DNA from: Sphingobacterium bambusae
GTDB lineage: Bacteria; Bacteroidota; Bacteroidia; Sphingobacteriales; Sphingobacteriaceae
DNA: 64,000 nucleotides
NCBI RefSeq assembly: GCF_033955345.1
Contig: NZ_CP138332.1
Location: forward strand, 3,348,001 to 3,412,000
Direction of reading: 5' to 3'
This document shows positions 53,136 through 63,264 of this stretch, one piece after another. Made by a program: the position numbers and the translations under genes. The notes under the pieces are model-generated. The model made no database searches and was not told where the DNA came from. It saw only the letters and a program-made list of their open reading frames with translations. The stretch's first letter is position 1; each line of letters starts with the position of its first letter.

Positions 53136-55640
53136 CTAATTGCCGACTTGGAAAATACTGTTGGCCATTATCAGCTTGCCATTCTCCCAAAAATTGCGGA
53201 AAAGGATATTGTCTGTTAAGTAAACCACGGAGCCTCGACCAACGGATTCTACGCCGAAAATAAGGCCGTTTTGCATTTTCTTGCTCAGTTTGCTTCCAAC
53301 AAAGCCACTCATTAGGGCATTCTCTTTCAGGTAGCCGACGTTCCATCCGCCTTCGCCTTCTTTGAAATATGGATAGATCTTTTCGTCTTGCTTCAAGCTG
53401 TAGTAGTTTTCATAACCATACATCAAGGGATGCGTTTTATCTATTGTGACCCGGTAAATGGCACCACTCACACTCTTCGTCATTTCGCTGCGCGTACGGT
53501 CAGCATATAACGGAAGTGCGGGGGTTTTCTTTTTATCGGTACTGTCTTTCTTGATAGCTTCGAGTTTTGACCAAGATAAAGATCGGACCTGATCAACGGC
53601 CGATTCCAATGCGATGACCTTACCACCGGCACGTACCCAGTCGCCCAGCTTATCGCCCTGTGCTTTGTCTTTTAAGAAAGGATAATTGCCATTGGGTAGA
53701 ATCAAGGCATCAACTTCGTTCCACTTGATACGACCTACATCCGTCAGGTTGACTAAGGTGATAGGGTAGTCAAGCTGCTGATCGAAATAATGCCATACCT
53801 CGCCCACATTCATGGCCCGCAAGCCTTCGCCAGCCAGCATTACGACTTTAGGCGCTTTGATAGACCGAACCTTCGAGCTGCCAAAATCTTTTCCCTTATC
53901 CACAATGCCTGATTTCACTTGATGTAGTTGTACTTGATGCTTGTTTGCTGTGCTCACGAGCAGTTCTTTGAAACCAGCAACTTTGCTATTCGCTTGGTTC
54001 AGGATGATCAACGAGCCACGAGGAAAGTCGGTGCCGTTGACAGCAAAAGGCTCTTCGGATATTTTGAGCTGTACTTTTGCTTTCAACAACGCGGCTGCAA
54101 ATTGCGCGCTGGAGAAACCTTCCCATTTTACAGCATAGGCGTAGCTGTTGTCTACCGTGTTTTTAATAGAATCAACCGGGTAAGCCGTGAGCTTACTGAT
54201 ATTGGCACGGGAAGCAATGGCGTCTAAGCCGTAGACGTAAGGAATAGACCAAGAGGTGATATCGTAGGTAATGGAATCTACCAATTTGGCTTCGGGCTCA
54301 AACAATACGCGGATTAGCGCAGCTTTTGGCTGGCTGCCCGGCACCACGAGGTCTTTGGCGGCCAGAGTATGACTAGCTTCCTTTTTGCTGGCGTAATCAT
54401 AGCCTTTTACAGCGCCGCTGCCCGCGTAATATTGGATGCCGTTTTTCTGCAAGAGGCTGCGCAGGGCGTTGATCTTGCTTCGCTCGCTTTCTTTGTATTT
54501 GATAACATAGGTAGCGTAAGAAGATAGTTTGCCTTCGCTTGCATCGTTAAAGAATTTTTTAAATTCTTTAACCACCTCGACGGCATGATCGGCCACGACC
54601 TCCACAGCGTTAATGCCAGAAGCATGATGGTGCTTGGCACGATCAACCAGTGTTAAGGTGTCCAAATCGTTGGTCAATACCCCAAGGCCACCGGCGGTGT
54701 TGCCGGCTTGCTCGTAGGTCATACCGATAGCGCCCGAATAGGTGGGATAGGTGTCTCCATAAGAAGGATAAAATAGATCGAAGCTTTCTTTGGTGAAATA
54801 AAGCCAACCCCGTTCGTCAAAATAAGCGGCATTGTGCTTGCCGATTACGCCTTGGAACGACCGTTGCCAAGGGGTGATAACCTCGTGAAAAGGCTCGGCC
54901 GCTGGCGGGAAGTAATACGGCGAATTGACTCCCTGCTCATGAAAATCGACATGGATATGCGGGTACCAGCTGTTGTAGATCGCTACGCGCTGTTGGCTTT
55001 CGGCTTGTGTTTGCCAAGCCCAATCGCGGTTGAGATCAAAATAGTAATGGTTGTAGCGCCCACCTGGCCAAGGCTCGTTGCGCTCGCGCGCGAAGGTGGA
55101 GGGGTTGTAATTTTTGCCGACTACACCATTGTACCAGTTGATATAGCGCTCGGTGCCATCTGGATTTAAACAAGGGTCTAAGATAACCAAGGTTTTATCT
55201 AGCCAGCCACTCGCCTTGCTATTGCTGGGATTGATTAGATCATACAGCGTAAGCATGGATGCTTCGGCCGATGAGATCTCATTACCGTGCACATTGTAGC
55301 TCATCCATACGATGGCGGGCTGCTGCTCGCTCGCATTTTGGTCGCTCAGTACCTTGGCCAAACGTAGGTTGTTACTGCGGATGTTCTCCAGATTGCTGAT
55401 GTTTTTCTCGGAAGATATAAAGGCTACATAAAGCGGTCTACCCTCGTTGGACTGGCCGTAGGATTGCATCTTCATTTTTGAAGGGGCGTTTTCCTGTACG
55501 TGCTTGTAATAATCAATAATTTTCCAGTGTGGGGTTACCTTGGTGCCAACCGGATAGCCCAGAAACTGTTCAGGTGTTTTCAGTTGGGCAAAGCCCAATT
55601 GTGTGAGAAAAAAAGTTAAAAATAAAGCGGTTAGTTTCAT
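53136..55640 (-). CDS. M14 family zinc carboxypeptidase, secreted
   Basis: An 834-aa product with a signal peptide (cleavage after GFAQ). The M14 zinc site is complete: His118 and Glu121 in NVHGNEISS, and His234 in VDFHEQG. The catalytic Glu310 lies in MTYEQAGN. The remaining 450 residues form the C-terminal part usual for these long Bacteroidota M14 proteins, with a glutamine-amidotransferase-like segment (VVMLAGEGLRAMNVGEVWHY). It is the third gene after susC and susD (18-bp gap), which points to peptide or protein as the substrate of the locus. Confidence 0.92.
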   Translation of the reverse strand: MKLTALFLTFFLTQLGFAQLKTPEQFLGYPVGTKVTPHWKIIDYYKHVQENAPSKMKMQSYGQSNEGRPLYVAFISSEKNISNLENIRSNNLRLAKVLSDQNASEQQPAIVWMSYNVHGNEISSAEASMLTLYDLINPSNSKASGWLDKTLVILDPCLNPDGTERYINWYNGVVGKNYNPSTFARERNEPWPGGRYNHYYFDLNRDWAWQTQAESQQRVAIYNSWYPHIHVDFHEQGVNSPYYFPPAAEPFHEVITPWQRSFQGVIGKHNAAYFDERGWLYFTKESFDLFYPSYGDTYPTYSGAIGMTYEQAGNTAGGLGVLTNDLDTLTLVDRAKHHHASGINAVEVVADHAVEVVKEFKKFFNDASEGKLSSYATYVIKYKESERSKINALRSLLQKNGIQYYAGSGAVKGYDYASKKEASHTLAAKDLVVPGSQPKAALIRVLFEPEAKLVDSITYDITSWSIPYVYGLDAIASRANISKLTAYPVDSIKNTVDNSYAYAVKWEGFSSAQFAAALLKAKVQLKISEEPFAVNGTDFPRGSLIILNQANSKVAGFKELLVSTANKHQVQLHQVKSGIVDKGKDFGSSKVRSIKAPKVVMLAGEGLRAMNVGEVWHYFDQQLDYPITLVNLTDVGRIKWNEVDALILPNGNYPFLKDKAQGDKLGDWVRAGGKVIALESAVDQVRSLSWSKLEAIKKDSTDKKKTPALPLYADRTRSEMTKSVSGAIYRVTIDKTHPLMYGYENYYSLKQDEKIYPYFKEGEGGWNVGYLKENALMSGFVGSKLSKKMQNGLIFGVESVGRGSVVYLTDNILFRNFWENGKLIMANSIFQVGN

Positions 55641-55658
55641 GTATATGTGTTGTTGTGC

Positions 55659-57068
55659 TTAGTTCTGTACCAATACGCCATTGGATGCATCGATCTCGCG
55701 TTGCGGTATCGGTAAAAGGAGGGAACGATCGTCGTAAGCGGTCCCATCTACCGAGCCTTTCAGGCGTTTGATATCGTGAATGCCTTGGCCTTCGTGTGCC
55801 AGTTCGAGCCTGCGCTCAAGCAAGATGCGGTTCAGATCTACCGTTGTTAAATTTGGTAGGGCTGTATGCCGCTCCCGAATATAGTTAATATCGGCCAAAG
55901 CTGTAGCGCCTACGCTGGTTCCTAAACGGAAATTACACTCAGCACGGGTAAGGTACATTTCGGAGAGGCGCACAATAGAAAGGTTACTATTTAAGAATTT
56001 CCATTTTCCTGATCGCCAATCGCCGGTGCCAATGTCGTTTCCTTCGCCTCGGTAGAAGAGGGCCAAACGATGGTCAAGGTAAGCGCCGCCGGCGTCTACG
56101 CTTTGGTCGTATAGGGCAAGGTGTGCAGGTAGCACGACCACGTCGCCAGCACGTGCGCCGTAGGCTGTGATAGACCAGTAGGTATGCATAACGTTGGCGC
56201 CATCTTGTGCGCTAACGGGCATTTGAAAAATACCATCGCTGGAGACAGCATCGGGATCGGTGCTATTGATCTTGCCACTGTTGAACGTTCTGGCGTAGGA
56301 ACTCCCAACCGCAAATCGACCATAGTCTATCGCGCGATTGGCTGCATCGCGGGCTTCTGCGTAATTTTCCATTTGCAGGTATACCCGCGATAAGATGGCT
56401 GCTGCGGCGGTCTTCTGACCATAAGCAAACTCACCGCTGTTTTCTAGTAGGGACTCGGCGGTAGTAAGATCGTTGATGATTTGGGTGTACACCTCTTCTA
56501 CGCTGGCACGTGGCAGGTAGCTTTCTTCATCGATTTCGCGTGTAGCGGTCAGCTTAAGTGGTACGCCAGGGTTGCTGCTGATGCTCCCGCTGCTGTAGGG
56601 CTTGGCAAATAAGCGCACCAATTCGAAATGCGCAATACCGCGCACGAATAAGGCTTGGCCTTCGACCACATCACGATCTTCTTCGTTGACGATGGTTAAC
56701 GCGCCCAATACATTGTTGGCAATATTGATCGCATCGTAACCCTGCAGCCAGAGGTTAGTAACAAAGGAGTTGGTTGCGAGCATGTTTTTATTGTACACCT
56801 CGCGTGGTTGACTGAACGTGCCTTCCCAGCGGATCTCGCTGGTGGAGGTTAACAACTCGGAGAGTAATTGTACCACGCCCCCATAGAAGTATTCTTCGCT
56901 AAGTTCATTGTATGCACCGGATAAGGCGCGTTTGACATTTTCATCCGAGTTGAGCGCTACTTCTTCGCGTATTGACTGCTCGGGCTCGATATTTAGTTTA
57001 TCGCCGCAGCTCCATAAGGTAACGCTGGTAGCCAAGGCGAAAAATATATTTTTATAGTTGATTTTCAT
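55659..57068 (-). CDS. SusD/RagB family outer-membrane lipoprotein
   Basis: A 469-aa product. The lipobox LWSC gives lipidated Cys21, followed by GDKLNIEPEQS. TPR-like helices dominate the N-terminal half (AYNELSEEYFYGGVVQLLSE, GQALFVRGIAHFELVRLFAK), and the conserved end GIHDIKRLKG and LLLPIPQREIDASNGVLVQN is diagnostic for SusD/RagB. It lids the SusC barrel and captures ligand. It lies 15 bp after susC. Confidence 0.95.
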   Translation of the reverse strand: MKINYKNIFFALATSVTLWSCGDKLNIEPEQSIREEVALNSDENVKRALSGAYNELSEEYFYGGVVQLLSELLTSTSEIRWEGTFSQPREVYNKNMLATNSFVTNLWLQGYDAINIANNVLGALTIVNEEDRDVVEGQALFVRGIAHFELVRLFAKPYSSGSISSNPGVPLKLTATREIDEESYLPRASVEEVYTQIINDLTTAESLLENSGEFAYGQKTAAAAILSRVYLQMENYAEARDAANRAIDYGRFAVGSSYARTFNSGKINSTDPDAVSSDGIFQMPVSAQDGANVMHTYWSITAYGARAGDVVVLPAHLALYDQSVDAGGAYLDHRLALFYRGEGNDIGTGDWRSGKWKFLNSNLSIVRLSEMYLTRAECNFRLGTSVGATALADINYIRERHTALPNLTTVDLNRILLERRLELAHEGQGIHDIKRLKGSVDGTAYDDRSLLLPIPQREIDASNGVLVQN

Positions 57069-57083
57069 GATTTGTGTTGTTTT

Positions 57084-60000
57084 TTAAAATCCAATGTTTA
57101 AACCTACTGTCCATGTTTTGATCTGCGGTGCCGAGTAGAAATCTGCACCTTGGTTGCGGTTGGTAGAGCGATAGTCTGCATTGACTTCCGGATCCCAGCC
57201 GGTATACTTGGTAAAGGTGAGCAGGTTTACCCCCGATAGGAAAATGCGGGCATTGCTAATGCGTAATCTTTCTAGAGCGCTGGCTGGAAGTTTATAGCCA
57301 AACGTGACATTTTTTAGGCGTACGTAATCACCATCTTCGACGTGGCGGCTAGAAGCATTGGAGCTGTTGCCGTAGTTGAAGCGTACTTGTGGCATATCGG
57401 TGATATCGCCGGGATTTTGCCAGCGACGCAATTGGTCGACCGTTTGGTTATCAAACCAATCCATGCTGGACGACATAAAGGCGCCGGCACCATTGATTAT
57501 CTGGTTGCCAAATACGCCTTGTAATAGAAATGACAGATCAAAGCCTTTGTATGCAAAGGTATTGGTTAAGCCACCGATAAAATCAGGATTGGGATCGCCC
57601 ACAATAAAATTGCCGGCTTCGCTCATGTCGTTGGTGGTCGTGCGGTCTTCTTTGTAAAACAAGGCATCGCCATTTTCAGGATCTACACCGGCATATTCAG
57701 GACCGTAGAATATACCAATAGATTCGCCTACGATCAAAGAGTTGAGGAAGCGGCCATCATTGCCGGGTATAAGATCACTGTTGCCATCTAGTCTAGTGAT
57801 CTTGTTTTTATTGTAAGCAATGTTGAAACTGCTTGTCCATTTAAAATTGCCGTTAGTGATATTGGTAGAGTTTAAAACCAATTCTACACCTTTGTTTTGC
57901 ATGGAGCCTACGTTGACCGTCTGCGTAGCAAAACCGGATGTACCCGGTACGGGTACATTATAGATCAGATCATTAGTATTGCGGACATAATAATCCAACT
58001 CACCGCTTAGGCGGCTCTCAAACAAACCGAAGTCAATCCCGATGTCGACCTGATTGGACTTTTCCCATTTTAAAGCGGCATTGGCCAGTTGTGAGGTGAT
58101 TAAAGCGGAACCGCTATTGTATTTGGTGCCGTTAAATAAACCCATGTGAGCAAAGTTGCCAAAGCCATCGGCATTACCGGTGAGCCCCCAGCTACCGCGG
58201 ATCTTGAAGAAATTGACCGTGGCGTTATCTTTCCAGAAGCCTTCTTCAGAAAGAATCCAACCGCCAGATACAGCCGGGAAGAAACCATAGCGATTGTCGA
58301 CGCCAAATTTGGAGGAACCATCAAAACGACCACTTAAACTCAAAAGGTAACGCTCATTGAACTTGTAGTTTGCCCGTGCAAAATAAGAAAGGTAATTGTA
58401 CCGATTGGCCGAGGTGCTACCACCGGTAATCTCTCCGGCACTGGCTAGTCTGCGCAATTGGCGCGCTGGGAAATCTTGGCCTTCCACGAAGATGTACTCA
58501 TCATTGTATTCTTGGTAAGACATGCCCAAGGTGGCATCAAAGCTATGCTTATCGGCAAAGATGTTGCTGTAGGTAAAGTAATTGTTGGTATTGTAGTTGA
58601 TCGCTTTGAACCATTCCGACTCTGCGTAGCCGTTGATACCTGTTCCCGTTTCGGAAAGCGGGCTAGCCCAATAGTTCATCGTTTGGTTTTGTATATCTAT
58701 GCCAAATTCCGTGCGAAATTTTAAGTGATCGATAATGTTGTAATCTAAGAACGCATTGCCCAAGTTGCGGAAGCTTTCGGTGCCACGCGTCACTTCGTTG
58801 ATCTCTAACAGACCATTATAATAAGAGGTGGTAGGTGTGTTGTATAGGTTGCCATCTAAATCGTGGGTAGGCGTAATGGGTGCCATGGCGACTAATTGCA
58901 GTGGTGTGGTGAATGCATTGTCTTCGGCGACGCGGTTGACATTGGTTTTGCTTAAGCCTAAGTTTAACCCGATTTTCAAGCGCTCGCTGATGTTGTGATC
59001 GAGGTTTAAGCGACCGCTGAATCGTTTGAAGTAGTTGTTGATTAAGATACCGTCTTGATCGGTATAGCTACCGCTTGCATAAAAACGGGTGTTTTCGTTA
59101 CCGCCCGATGCATTGAGATCCATAGTTTTGTTTTGGGCGTCTTTATTAAAAGCGAGGGATTCCCAATCGGTGTCGGTTTCCAAATTGCGCCAGTCTGACC
59201 AGCCCGAATAGCGATCTAATCGGCCTTCTACGTATTCTAACCAAGAATCTTCATATTGACTTGGGGCTAGGGGATCAATACCGTCGATATTATCCGAGTT
59301 GATCGCAGCTTCGCGGATCAGCTCGACGTACTGTGCGGCATTTAAGAATTTACGATGACCTGTCGCACTGTTTTTACCATATTGTGAATTGAAGTTGAAT
59401 TTTGTTTTGCCTGATTTTCCTTTTTTAGTCGTAATCAAGACTACGCCGTTGGCAGCGCGTGATCCGTAGATGGCCGCTGCGGATGCATCTTTTAAGATTT
59501 CGAAACTTTCGATATCATTGAAGTTGATGTCGGTTAGGGCATTGGATGAAATACCCTCATCAGCAATGGGGATACCATCAACCACGTAAAGCGGTGAGTT
59601 GGACGCACTAAGCGAGCCGGAGCCGCGGACACGTACTTTTACTCCTTCGCCGACTTTACCACTATTGGCCTCTACCTGTACGCCGGCTGCACGACCCTGT
59701 AGGGTCGATGTGAGGTTGGCGACGGGCATGCCTTCAATATCTTCACCTTTGATGCGCGCGATATTGCCAGTCAAGTCTTTTTTGATCGAGGTACCAAAAC
59801 CTACTACAATAACCTCCTCGAGGTCGCTATTAGCAGGTGTCAAGGTGATGCCTGCGCTAACTTGCGCGGGGCTGAGCTCAAGCGTTTGGTAGCCAATGGC
59901 TAGAATGGTGAGGTTGCGGTTTTCGGCATTAATGTCGATCTCAAAGGAGCCTTCGCTATCGCTGGATGTTGCCCGATTGGTGCCCTTCTCTTTGATTGTT

Positions 60001-60113
60001 GCGCCAGCTATGGGTTTTCCATTTTGATCTTTTATTACACCTTTTACTTTGGTCTGAGCAAAAGTTTGCAAAAAAAGACAGCAAAATGCTGCTAGCAGTA
60101 GTGTCTGTTTCAT
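57084..60113 (-). CDS. SusC/RagA family TonB-linked outer-membrane protein
   Basis: A 1009-aa product with a signal peptide (cleavage after TFAQ). The carboxypeptidase-regulatory domain (residues 23-100: KGVIKDQNGKPIAGATIKEK) is followed by the SusC box VVGFGTSIKKDLTGNIARIK, the plug with GSLSASNSPLYVVDGIP, and a long beta-barrel. There is no N-terminal STN domain, so no anti-sigma signalling is expected, and no ECF sigma gene adjoins. With SusD and the M14 carboxypeptidase it forms an operon likely importing peptides, comparable with RagAB rather than a starch system. Confidence 0.95.
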   Translation of the reverse strand: MKQTLLLAAFCCLFLQTFAQTKVKGVIKDQNGKPIAGATIKEKGTNRATSSDSEGSFEIDINAENRNLTILAIGYQTLELSPAQVSAGITLTPANSDLEEVIVVGFGTSIKKDLTGNIARIKGEDIEGMPVANLTSTLQGRAAGVQVEANSGKVGEGVKVRVRGSGSLSASNSPLYVVDGIPIADEGISSNALTDINFNDIESFEILKDASAAAIYGSRAANGVVLITTKKGKSGKTKFNFNSQYGKNSATGHRKFLNAAQYVELIREAAINSDNIDGIDPLAPSQYEDSWLEYVEGRLDRYSGWSDWRNLETDTDWESLAFNKDAQNKTMDLNASGGNENTRFYASGSYTDQDGILINNYFKRFSGRLNLDHNISERLKIGLNLGLSKTNVNRVAEDNAFTTPLQLVAMAPITPTHDLDGNLYNTPTTSYYNGLLEINEVTRGTESFRNLGNAFLDYNIIDHLKFRTEFGIDIQNQTMNYWASPLSETGTGINGYAESEWFKAINYNTNNYFTYSNIFADKHSFDATLGMSYQEYNDEYIFVEGQDFPARQLRRLASAGEITGGSTSANRYNYLSYFARANYKFNERYLLSLSGRFDGSSKFGVDNRYGFFPAVSGGWILSEEGFWKDNATVNFFKIRGSWGLTGNADGFGNFAHMGLFNGTKYNSGSALITSQLANAALKWEKSNQVDIGIDFGLFESRLSGELDYYVRNTNDLIYNVPVPGTSGFATQTVNVGSMQNKGVELVLNSTNITNGNFKWTSSFNIAYNKNKITRLDGNSDLIPGNDGRFLNSLIVGESIGIFYGPEYAGVDPENGDALFYKEDRTTTNDMSEAGNFIVGDPNPDFIGGLTNTFAYKGFDLSFLLQGVFGNQIINGAGAFMSSSMDWFDNQTVDQLRRWQNPGDITDMPQVRFNYGNSSNASSRHVEDGDYVRLKNVTFGYKLPASALERLRISNARIFLSGVNLLTFTKYTGWDPEVNADYRSTNRNQGADFYSAPQIKTWTVGLNIGF

Positions 60114-60520
60114 TGTTTAGTGGTTTAGTTAGTGTAATTTGTTTGCTTAACCTGATATTATATCATTATAAATGATTTTAATGGTTAATGTTTACATATT
60201 TAACTTAAAAAAATGACAAATGCAATATTTTTAAAAGCTTTTTATGTTAAAATTTCATTTTTTAAATGGTTTTATTGTGTTTATTTCATAAAAAATATAA
60301 AATTTTTTCATCTTTGAAAGCCTTACGAAATGCAAAATCGTAGGGTTCTCTCCATATCTCTCGCCAAGGTTGAATTTTTAGTGGAGTCGAAAAGCATTTG
60401 AACGATTTGTTGTTGTAAATCGTCAACAGAAAGTGAACATTGTTTACCGTGAGCTGACGCGCCAATTTACGCGCTAGTTTTATGGGAATTTTTGAAAAAA
60501 CCGATATGTCGTAAAAAACA
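60114..60520. other. upstream region of the susC operon with two inverted repeats
   Basis: About 400 bp of AT-rich sequence with no gene. ACGATTT / AAATCGT with an 8-bp centre (60402-60423) and CCTTACGA / TCGTAGGG with a 9-bp centre (60321-60345, one mismatch) are candidate operators. No TAnnTTTG match was found for susC on the minus strand. Confidence 0.4.
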
Positions 60521-60554
60521 AAAAGCCTGCAAACGTTGTGTTTGCAGGCTTTTG
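60521..60554 (-). terminator. terminator of the tRNA-Glu gene
   Basis: AAAGCCTGCAAAC / GTTTGCAGGCTTT, a 13-bp perfect stem with a 5-nt loop, ends in TTTTTGTTTTTT on the minus strand, 23 bp after the tRNA. Confidence 0.85.
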
Positions 60555-60576
60555 TATGTTTTGACTTTGATTTCTG

Positions 60577-60648
60577 TAGCCCGTAGGGGAATCGAACCCC
60601 TGTTTCAAGAATGAAAATCTTGCGTCCTAACCCCTAGACGAACGGGCC
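60577..60648 (-). tRNA. trnE: tRNA-Glu (anticodon TTC)
   Basis: A 72-nt cloverleaf on the minus strand. The acceptor stem GGCCCGT/ACGGGCT has a G-U first pair. The D-arm is GTCT...GGAC, the anticodon stem CAAGA/TCTTG holds loop TTTTCAT with anticodon TTC at positions 34-36, and the T-arm is AGGGG-TTCGATT-CCCCT. The discriminator is A and CCA is not encoded. The T-loop TTCGATT is standard. Confidence 0.97.
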
Positions 60649-60666
60649 TTTTTGTGTTTCGGTGTG

Positions 60667-60697
60667 CAAATATAGAAAGGATAATCTATTATCCAAA
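60667..60697 (-). promoter_or_regulatory. consensus promoter of tRNA-Glu
   Basis: On the minus strand TTTG (60694-60697), 19 bp and TATATTTG (60667-60674) match the Bacteroidota -33/-7 consensus perfectly. The predicted start is about 14 nt before the tRNA 5' end. Confidence 0.85.
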
Positions 60698-60774
60698 ATA
60701 ATTTTTAAAAAAAGTATAATTTAAAAAAATAAGGTATTTTTAGGCTACACAAACGACTGAACACATCCATAAAC

Positions 60775-63264
60775 ATGAAAATAAAAAATAAAATATGCAC
60801 AACAATCGCTTCGCTGTGTTTTGCGGGTGTTGGTTGTGCTGCTTACGGTCAGGTTGCGCAATCCCCAATATCGCTGCACTGGCGTAAAGCCGCATCCTAC
60901 AATGGAAAGGATAATCTGGAGCTGAACTTGGTATTAAAGAACACAGGAACGCAGGTTGTTGATCTGAAAAATGCAGACCTTTGGTTCAACGCAATATTTC
61001 CCATTGACGAGCGCCAGGCAACCAGCTATACGCTGAGTGATGAAAACGGAAACCTGTTCCGCATCCGCTTCGCGGACAATGTGCAGATACAACCGCAGGA
61101 TTCCCTGCAACTTTCCTATGCGTCGAAGTATCCCATCTTGAACGTGTCTAATGTGCCCAATGGCTTCTATTTGCAGGATCGATCCAATCCGGATGTCGTG
61201 AGTCCGCTATCGTTGCATGCCACGGCAATTAAACCGGATGCGAACGAACAAACGCTATATTGGGCTAAGTTGTATGATAAGAACGCATCCCGTCAGGTAT
61301 CCACAGCGCGCAAACCGGTGTTGCCTACGCCTAAATCGATCAAGGAGCAGCAGGGGCAGCTTGTGTTAGAGGGGGCAATTTCCTACTGGGTGGATCCGGC
61401 TTTCCAGTCGGAGATGAGCAATCTGCAGACATTCGCAACCATGTTTGGGCAGCTTACTTTCATTGGCGCTGAAGAGAAAAAGGCCAAGGTTCAAGTGAAA
61501 AAAGCTACGGGCTATGGTAAAGAAGCATATGCACTACGCGTGAACAAGGATGGCGTGCTGATCGAAGCCAGTGAAGGGGCAGGGGTATTTTATGCCCTAC
61601 AATCGCTACGTTCCCTTATTGCACCCAAGGCGTTTGATAGCGGTGCCTTAACGCTACCTTTGGTCGATATCAAAGATGAACCGCGTTATGCCTATCGGGG
61701 ATTTATGTTGGATATCTCCCGTAACTTTAAGGATAAGGCCACCATATTAAAGTACATCGACCTCCTATCGCATTATAAGATTAATACGTTTCATTTTCAT
61801 TTTATCGATGATGAAGGTTGGCGTATAGAAATCGCTGCATTGCCCGAATTAACCGCGGTAGGAGCCAATCGTACTGCCGCATTCGGTATCACAGGAAGCG
61901 GTATTCAACCTTCGTATGGTTCTGGTTCAGGTGCTACATCCGGACATTTTCTATCCCGCCAGGATTTTATCGAAATTCTTCGTTACGCTAATCAAAGGCA
62001 CATCACGGTGGTGCCCGAGATCGAAACACCAGGGCATGCCCGTGCCTCGATCAAGGCGATGGAAGCGCGCTACCAGAGTTTCTTGGCAAAAGGAGACAGG
62101 AAAGAGGCCGAGAAGTATCTATTGCACGATTTTGAAGATCAATCCGTATACAGCTCGGCCCAATACTGGAACGACAATGTGATGAACGTGGCGCTACCTT
62201 CCGTATATACTTTTATTGGCGTCGTGTTGGATGAATTTAAAAGCATGTATGCCGCAGCAGGGCTGACACTTCAGAAGGTCTCCCTAGGCGGTGATGAGGT
62301 GCCTAACGGCTCTTGGGAGAAATCGCCTAAGATTAAACAATTGATGGACAGTACGGGCATGAAATCGGTGTATGAAGTCTGGCCTTACTACATTGCGAAA
62401 GTAAATAAGCTTTGCCAAGAAAAAGGATTGCAGCTTGCGGGATGGGAAGAGATGGGTATGGTGAACAAGGGCAAGGGCATGGAAGTGAACCAAGAACTAG
62501 CCTCGGCCAATATACAATTGGATGTGTGGAACAACCTGGTTGGCGGAGGGCAGGAAGATTTGGCTTATCGACTGGCCAACGCGGGCTACCCCACGGTTTA
62601 CATCAGTGCAAACAACAATTATTTTGATATGGCGTGGGATACGAATTTTGAGGAACCCGGACTCAAATGGGCTTCTTATGCCGATCTGTATCAGTCGTAC
62701 ACCTTTTTGCCAGAAAATTTCTTTGCATCCATTGGGCATAGTGTAAATGGTGCTAAATTCGAGAAAGGGCATTTTAATGCCAAGAAACGCTTAAACGAGA
62801 AGGGCAAATCTAACCTTTTAGGTGTAAAAGGAGGACTATGGGCCGAAACGGTGGTGACGGGCGACCGGCTGGACTATATGGTCTTTCCGCGTTTGTTTTC
62901 GCTGGCCGAACGTGCCTGGGCGCAGCGGAAAGCTTATGAAGATGATGCCAAATTTGATGTCAATACGTTTAACAAGGACTATAGTGAGTTTTTGAACAAG
63001 GTTAGCCAAGTGGAGCTACCAAAGATAGCGAAGACGGTTAAGTTTAGGTTGCCGGCGGTAGGCGTAAAGGAAATCAATGGCAAATTACACGCTAATGTGG
63101 AGTATGCTGGATTTCCGATTTACTACAGCACAGACGGCACGGTTCCTACCCTCAGCAGCTTACGCTACAACGCACCAATCGAGCTAAAAGCAGGTCAGGT
63201 GTATAGCTTTGTGGTATTGGACGCCGATGGCCGTCAAGGAACGGTTTCCGTTATTCAGAAATAG
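60775..63264 (+). CDS. GH20 beta-N-acetylhexosaminidase, exported
   Basis: An 829-aa product with a signal peptide (cleavage near AYGQ). An N-terminal chitobiase-like carbohydrate-binding domain (about 30-175) precedes a GH20b domain and the catalytic barrel. DEPRYAYRGFMLDISRNF opens the barrel; HFHFIDDEGWRIEI and VSLGGDEVPNGSW follow, the latter holding the catalytic pair Asp507-Glu508. A C-terminal CHB_HEX_C-like module ends the protein (FPIYYSTDGTVPTLSSLRYN). It releases terminal GlcNAc/GalNAc from chitin-type or glycoprotein glycans. Its 3' end overlaps the convergent YtxJ-like gene by 14 bp. Confidence 0.95.
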   Translation: MKIKNKICTTIASLCFAGVGCAAYGQVAQSPISLHWRKAASYNGKDNLELNLVLKNTGTQVVDLKNADLWFNAIFPIDERQATSYTLSDENGNLFRIRFADNVQIQPQDSLQLSYASKYPILNVSNVPNGFYLQDRSNPDVVSPLSLHATAIKPDANEQTLYWAKLYDKNASRQVSTARKPVLPTPKSIKEQQGQLVLEGAISYWVDPAFQSEMSNLQTFATMFGQLTFIGAEEKKAKVQVKKATGYGKEAYALRVNKDGVLIEASEGAGVFYALQSLRSLIAPKAFDSGALTLPLVDIKDEPRYAYRGFMLDISRNFKDKATILKYIDLLSHYKINTFHFHFIDDEGWRIEIAALPELTAVGANRTAAFGITGSGIQPSYGSGSGATSGHFLSRQDFIEILRYANQRHITVVPEIETPGHARASIKAMEARYQSFLAKGDRKEAEKYLLHDFEDQSVYSSAQYWNDNVMNVALPSVYTFIGVVLDEFKSMYAAAGLTLQKVSLGGDEVPNGSWEKSPKIKQLMDSTGMKSVYEVWPYYIAKVNKLCQEKGLQLAGWEEMGMVNKGKGMEVNQELASANIQLDVWNNLVGGGQEDLAYRLANAGYPTVYISANNNYFDMAWDTNFEEPGLKWASYADLYQSYTFLPENFFASIGHSVNGAKFEKGHFNAKKRLNEKGKSNLLGVKGGLWAETVVTGDRLDYMVFPRLFSLAERAWAQRKAYEDDAKFDVNTFNKDYSEFLNKVSQVELPKIAKTVKFRLPAVGVKEINGKLHANVEYAGFPIYYSTDGTVPTLSSLRYNAPIELKAGQVYSFVVLDADGRQGTVSVIQK

